DNA of 64,000 nucleotides. Source: Dictyobacter kobayashii (lineage in GTDB: Bacteria; Chloroflexota; Ktedonobacteria; Ktedonobacterales; Ktedonobacteraceae). The position numbers and the translations under genes are program-made. The stretch lies in assembly GCF_003967555.1 (NCBI RefSeq), contig NZ_BIFS01000001.1, forward strand, positions 1,798,001 through 1,862,000, in the 5' to 3' direction. Of the stretch, positions 60,025 to 64,000 are shown piece by piece (position 1 is the first letter of the stretch; the number at the start of each line of letters is the position of its first letter). The notes under the pieces are model-generated. The model did not search any database and was not told the origin of the DNA. It saw only the letters and a program-made list of their open reading frames with translations.

Positions 60025-60707
60025 ATGCCCAATATCATCGGTTCACTTGTTCTGACGGCAATCGTCGCTTATCTGTGGGGTTCGATCCCCGCTGGCTATT
60101 GGATGGGAAAGCTGCTACGCGGCAAGGATTATGATATTCGAGACCATGGCAGCCGCAAAATCGGAGCAACCAACGTACAGCGTACACTAGGGACGGGTCC
60201 GGCACTGATTGTGCTGGTCATCGATCTATCAAAGGGCATCGGACCAGCCCTGCTGGCAACGCTGGTTCCGCTTTTTAATGTGGGGGGCTGGGGCATTCTG
60301 ATAGCTGGCCTGGCAGCCTTGCTGGGACATTGTTATCCGGTCTTTATTGGCTTTAAGGGGGCCGAGGCGTACTTACAGGCGCTGGCGTACTCCTGGTTTG
60401 CTCACCACTGACATTTTTGATCTCAGCCATCACTACTATCGGTACTATTAGTATCTGGAGATACGTTTCACTTGGTTCAATTGTTGGCGCCCTGACATCG
60501 ATTATTTGTGGGATTATTTTTTATACCCTGGGACTCACCCATCCAGGTTTCTTTGCCGCCGTTAGCCTGCCTCAACTCCTCTATATGATTATTGGTCCCT
60601 CTCTAATTATTATTTTTCACCGGGACAATATTGGCCGCCTGCTCTCAGGAACCGAGAGAAAATTAGGACAGAAGGTAGCTAATGTGGAAGTCAGCCCAAC
60701 AAAATAG
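60025..60707 (+). CDS. plsY: Acyl-phosphate glycerol-3-phosphate acyltransferase PlsY (one frameshift)
   Basis: PlsY transfers an acyl group from acyl-phosphate to glycerol-3-phosphate, starting phospholipid synthesis. From ATG 60025 (AAAGGAG upstream) it reads LWGSIPAGYWMGKLLRGKD, the first conserved block, then RDHGSRKIGATNVQRTLG (usual GSGNxGATN), then GHCYPVFIGFKG. The next block should be GGRGV. As written it shifts to EAYLQALAYS and stops at 60411. One more G in the five-G run at 60357-60361 restores GFKGGRGVLTGAG and the remaining membrane helices to 60707. Restored length is 228 codons. An indel error is most likely. Confidence 0.9.
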
Positions 60708-60731
60708 CGAGAAGAGAATTCTCTTCTCGCT
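60706..60731. terminator. Perfect palindrome terminator between plsY and pgsA
   Basis: AGCGAGAAGAGAATTCTCTTCTCGCT region is a fully self-complementary 26-base palindrome between convergent genes; a T-rich run follows on the plus strand. Confidence 0.75.
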
Positions 60732-60748
60732 TCTTCTCTTAGTAGAGT

Positions 60749-61365
60749 TTATTGCGCGCTTTCCTCACTACTGCGTAACAGTGGCCAACCACCAATCAGG
60801 TATTCGACACCCGACAGGATGGTCCAGATCGTAGCGATAATGATTAAGCCATCTGCCACCAGTAACAGGATCTCGGCCGCATTGACGGTCTGGCTATTAA
60901 ATGTGAGCATAAGAGGAAATAGTGAGAGCATATGCGCACCTAATCCTTTAGCTAACAATAAAGCCCCTAAAGCTACCAGGGTAATAAAAGTCTTCTGCTT
61001 ACCCCAGATGCCCGCAGGAATAACCTTGCCTTTGGCTGCCGCGATTGAACGTAAACCGGACACCATGAATTCGCGTGTGATGATGATAAAAGTAACCCAG
61101 GCAGGCACCAGGTTGAGTTGTACCAGAGCGATCAGGACCGCGGCCACAAAAACTTTATCGGCGGTTAAATCCAGAAAGACCCCCAATGAGGAAACAACTT
61201 AAAACGTCGGGCCAGGTAGCCATCCAGGTAGTCGGTCACAGAGGCCAGGAAAAACAGTACAGTGGCGACCAGAAATGCCCAGGGTTGATTCACTAAGACC
61301 AGGATAAAGACGATCAGCGTGGCAATTAAACGGCTGATGCTCAATATATTTGGGAGATTACGCAT
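60749..61365 (-). CDS. pgsA: CDP-diacylglycerol-glycerol-3-phosphate 3-phosphatidyltransferase PgsA (one frameshift)
   Basis: PgsA makes phosphatidylglycerol phosphate from CDP-diacylglycerol. ATG 61365 has AAGGGG upstream. The frame reads NLPNILSISRLIATLIVFIL and the CDP-alcohol signature DYLDGYLARRFK, then shifts. One more T at 61199-61200 (plus strand) restores VVSSLGVFLDLTADK, completing DG-x2-AR-x8-G-x3-D-x3-D exactly. The rest has membrane helices to 60749. Restored length is 206 codons. The exact fit of the motif spacing shows the gene is one unit with a missing base. Confidence 0.92.
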
Positions 61366-61487
61366 ACATACCCCTTATTATGCAGCACCCGTCTTCAGCG
61401 GGTAGCTTTGGTGTTCCGATTGTTACGGTGACAATTAGTAACATTATATGCGAAGCCAGCTAGCATTGTATAGCTACAAAGGAGCAG

Positions 61488-62504
61488 TTACGCCTTCACC
61501 GCTATAAGCAGGTCTCTTCGTTTGATCACGCGATCCACCGGATGGGCGAACTGTGTATACGGAGCCTCGTTCAAAATATGTAATTGGGTATGCTCTTGAA
61601 ATGCTTCTATCATATCTTTACGCTCAATACGTGTAGCATTCCAGGATAGGGCCATACTGCCGCCAGGCAATAGCATGCTTTCCCATACTGGCAGAGCTTT
61701 GCTCAACAAGGATGAAATCTCGCCAAAATGCTGAATACCATAAGGCAAGTCACCTACAATCACATGCATATGTGGGCCTCCGACAACTTCGCGCATATGC
61801 AAGGTAGCCTCGGAAGTATCGCCATTAACCAGTACCATGTGCCGTGTGTCGCCTTTTCGCCCGATTTCGAATTGATAGCGTCGACCACTACGCCGACCAC
61901 GCTCATCAATCTCTTTCATACGAATATGTTCACTCTCTAAATACTGGCGTACAAATACTGCTGTGGTATCCACATCCTGTCGATTCAACTCAATACCAAA
62001 GGAGTCATAGCCGAGGGCCAGCGCCAGGAACAGGGTAGTTCCCCCACCACATAAAGGGTCCAGAACTCTAATGCGCTCTGCCTCAGAAAGCTCAAAACGA
62101 CCGGAAAACACAGCCGCGTTGAGCAAGACACGTGTAAAGGTCTCGTTGGTCTTACCCCGATAACGCCGGGCTTCAGACATTTCCATGGGTACAAATGGGG
62201 TAAAATCAGGCTCAATCGGGCGCAGCAAAGGGCCAGGAACCTCTCCCAGCTGTTCAAAATATTCATATCCTTCACTTAAAGCCCCTAACCTGGGCAAGAC
62301 AGTTGAGATGAGAGACAGGCATCGATCCTTCTCATCCTCTGGCACCGTCGCTAATAAATAATCCTGACCGGCCAGGGTCACAGGTTGTATCTCCTGCATA
62401 AGCGGGCCCAGCGGACTGGTAAGTAGCTCCGGCTGCGCCAGAATGGCTGTCATATGTGCGTACTGTGTACTGCGTTGGGGTGTAATTTTGAGCGCTATCT
62501 TCAT
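61488..62504 (-). CDS. RNA-type SAM methyltransferase (UPF0020/TRM11-like)
   Basis: The product is 338 residues from ATG 62504. The C-terminal ~200 residues form a Rossmann methylase: LDPLCGGGTTLFLALALG (motif I with DP-x-CGGGT, as in RlmL/TRM11 relatives) and the VIVGDLPYGIQHFG acceptor-binding LPYG motif. The N-terminal ~150 residues may be a THUMP-like or substrate domain; RYRGKTNETFTRVLLNAAV precedes motif I as in TRM11 relatives. It probably methylates guanosine or adenosine in tRNA or rRNA. The start is uncertain (62504 or 62549). Confidence 0.82.
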   Translation of the reverse strand: MKIALKITPQRSTQYAHMTAILAQPELLTSPLGPLMQEIQPVTLAGQDYLLATVPEDEKDRCLSLISTVLPRLGALSEGYEYFEQLGEVPGPLLRPIEPDFTPFVPMEMSEARRYRGKTNETFTRVLLNAAVFSGRFELSEAERIRVLDPLCGGGTTLFLALALGYDSFGIELNRQDVDTTAVFVRQYLESEHIRMKEIDERGRRSGRRYQFEIGRKGDTRHMVLVNGDTSEATLHMREVVGGPHMHVIVGDLPYGIQHFGEISSLLSKALPVWESMLLPGGSMALSWNATRIERKDMIEAFQEHTQLHILNEAPYTQFAHPVDRVIKRRDLLIAVKA

Positions 62505-62716
62505 AATATAGCAGTATAGCATAGCCCTGAGCCAGTTCATAGCATTCAAACGTACTCAGTAACAGGAGAGACTGGATATTGTCTCGTGACTATCACTCAC
62601 AATAGGGACGCGGATTATCAATTCATTTATGGTGCGCCCCCTTCACTATTTATTAGTCAGTAAGTACAATACAAAAAGACAGAGATACATCAGTAGAGCA
62701 ACATGGAGGGTGTTGT

Positions 62717-64000
62717 ATGCATATCGTCACCGTCTCAGAAATGAGAGAACTTGAAGCCCGGGCTGAACAAACGTATGGCCTGACCTCAGAGATCCTCATG
62801 AATAACGCAGGAAAAAGTGCCGCAGAAATTTTTGAGACTAATCTGCTTCCCACTTATAGTCTCAAAGGCTTGAAAGTTCTGTTCCTGATTGGTCCAGGCA
62901 ACAATGGAGGCGATGGTTTGGTCATGGCCGACCAGTTGGAAAAAGGCGGGGCACTGATTAGCCTCTATTATTGGAAAGAACATAAGCTGATTGTGCAAGG
63001 TGAAAAAAGAGCGGATGCGGTGGTTGATGAGGCTCTAACGGAGCAGATCCAGCGGGCAGATTATGTCATTGATGCTTTATTGGGAACGGGACGTTCGCGT
63101 CCACTGCCTGACGATATGCGTGCCCTGCTTGCTCGCGTAAAAGAAGAGCGCTCCAGGCGAAAAAACCTGCGCCTGGTAGCGATTGATCTTCCCACTGGAC
63201 TCAATGCGGATACCGGCGAAGTAGATCCGGGCACCATCGCCATGGATACTACTATTACCCTGGCCTGCCCCAAACTGGGGTTTTTCTTTTTTCCCGGCCG
63301 CGATTATATGGGTGACTTGGAGGTAGGGAATATCGGCCTACCAGCCGAACTAGAAAGCCAGCTACAGACAGAGATGCTAACAGGCCAGATGGTACATCGA
63401 CTCTTGCCTGAGCGCCCTCTCAACAGTAATAAGGGGACCTTTGGTAAGGTTATGCTACTGTGTGGCTCGCTGCCTTATCCAGGTTCAGCTTACCTGGCTG
63501 GCAACTCGGCAGCTAGAGTAGGAGCAGGCTTAATTACCCTGGCAGTCACAGAAAAAATGCTGCCTTTCTACGCCAGTTCATTTCATGAGGCAACGTTCAC
63601 GATCTTACCCGAAGATGATGCAGAGAGCTTTGAGCGTGCCAATGCCTTGATCGACAAGCTCGATGACTATAAAGCACTGCTGATCGGGCCAGGCCTGGGA
63701 CAATCATCCAATACCCGCGAAGTCATTCTACAGGTCCTTGAACATCTGCGCTCACTGCCGGATGAGAAACGTCCTCACCTGGTTATAGATGCAGATGGAT
63801 TAAATAACCTTTCCGCTCTGGAACGCTGGTGGACGCTACTACCTGAGAATACGGTGATTACCCCTCATCCGGGTGAGATGGGACGTCTCAGCAATGGTAT
63901 TAAGGTATCAGGGGGCAATATTGACCGGCTAGAGTTAGCCCGCACCAAGGCCAAAGAATGGCAGGTCAATCTGGTCCTGAAGGGCTCTTGTACCATCCTG
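62717..64000 (+). CDS. nnr: Bifunctional NAD(P)H-hydrate epimerase/dehydratase (3' partial)
   Basis: The gene runs off the right edge after 428 codons. NNR repairs damaged NAD(P)H: the N-terminal YjeF_N domain epimerises NAD(P)HX and the C-terminal carbohydrate-kinase-like domain removes water using ADP. MHIVTVSEMRELEARAEQTY starts the gene, with GGAGGG upstream. GPGNNGGDGL, DALLGTGRSRPLP and AIDLPTGLNADTG are epimerase features. NKGTFGKVMLLCGS, PGSAYLAGNSAARVGAGLI, GPGLGQSS, IDADGLNNL and ITPHPGEMGRL mark the dehydratase. It is a normal fusion, as in many bacteria. Confidence 0.95.
   Translation, partial: MHIVTVSEMRELEARAEQTYGLTSEILMNNAGKSAAEIFETNLLPTYSLKGLKVLFLIGPGNNGGDGLVMADQLEKGGALISLYYWKEHKLIVQGEKRADAVVDEALTEQIQRADYVIDALLGTGRSRPLPDDMRALLARVKEERSRRKNLRLVAIDLPTGLNADTGEVDPGTIAMDTTITLACPKLGFFFFPGRDYMGDLEVGNIGLPAELESQLQTEMLTGQMVHRLLPERPLNSNKGTFGKVMLLCGSLPYPGSAYLAGNSAARVGAGLITLAVTEKMLPFYASSFHEATFTILPEDDAESFERANALIDKLDDYKALLIGPGLGQSSNTREVILQVLEHLRSLPDEKRPHLVIDADGLNNLSALERWWTLLPENTVITPHPGEMGRLSNGIKVSGGNIDRLELARTKAKEWQVNLVLKGSCTIL

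Overview
The window looks like chromosomal DNA of a free-living Chloroflexota bacterium. Class Ktedonobacteria is my best guess, not a proven one. The guess rests on base composition near 50% GC, a 23S rRNA gene standing alone with its own promoter and no 16S or 5S beside it, a MurF-alanine racemase fusion, several lipoproteins and Pro/Gln-rich membrane proteins, and many palindrome-rich spacers. Genes lie on both strands in short operons of one to three genes. I see no prophage, insertion sequence, CRISPR array or plasmid backbone.

Layout. 1-9 kb: end of a HEXXH membrane peptidase, dprA, a palindrome-rich spacer, murF-alr, a lipid kinase, a dynamin-like GTPase and a small membrane protein. 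9-16 kb: a DUF2087-like protein, an APH-fold kinase, an SDR/Gfo-Idh pair, two tandem damaged methyltransferase genes, an XRE regulator. 16-22 kb: an ECF sigma/anti-sigma pair, a lipoprotein, kptA, and a GltD-like flavoprotein with extra ferredoxin clusters. 22-30 kb: an ABC exporter, queG, and the orphan 23S rRNA gene with promoter and terminator. 30-40 kb: an HxlR regulator, a NYN protein, an M42 peptidase, a duplicated L7/L12-CTD protein, membrane proteins, tRNA-Gln, a lipoprotein, an LLM-type oxidoreductase and a GT4 glycosyltransferase. 40-50 kb: a 1404-residue beta-CASP protein with about 4.5 C-terminal repeats, a large FtsX-type permease overlapping an SGNH lipoprotein, and secG. 50-64 kb: two GT2 enzymes, an MBL protein, pyrG with a PRC/MgtE_N/CBS protein, a GNAT, greA, a DUF5679-like zinc-ribbon protein, plsY, pgsA, an RNA-type methyltransferase and the start of nnr.

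Together the genes cover envelope synthesis (murF-alr, plsY, pgsA, lipid kinase, secG, glycosyltransferases), RNA biology (23S, tRNA-Gln, queG, kptA, NYN and beta-CASP proteins, greA), DNA uptake (dprA) and nucleotide/cofactor supply or repair (pyrG, nnr).

Two window-wide observations stand out. First, a dispersed family of very long hairpins (25-38 bp perfect arms, 3-nt loops) occupies several spacers. The arms differ between copies, but each change is mirrored in the partner arm. Two copies sit in a conserved element of about 155 bp in opposite orientation. Second, at least nine genes or gene segments can be restored by adding a single base, mostly in short homopolymers, and always as a missing base. 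This points to assembly indels rather than real pseudogenes, so the affected genes are annotated at their restored extents.
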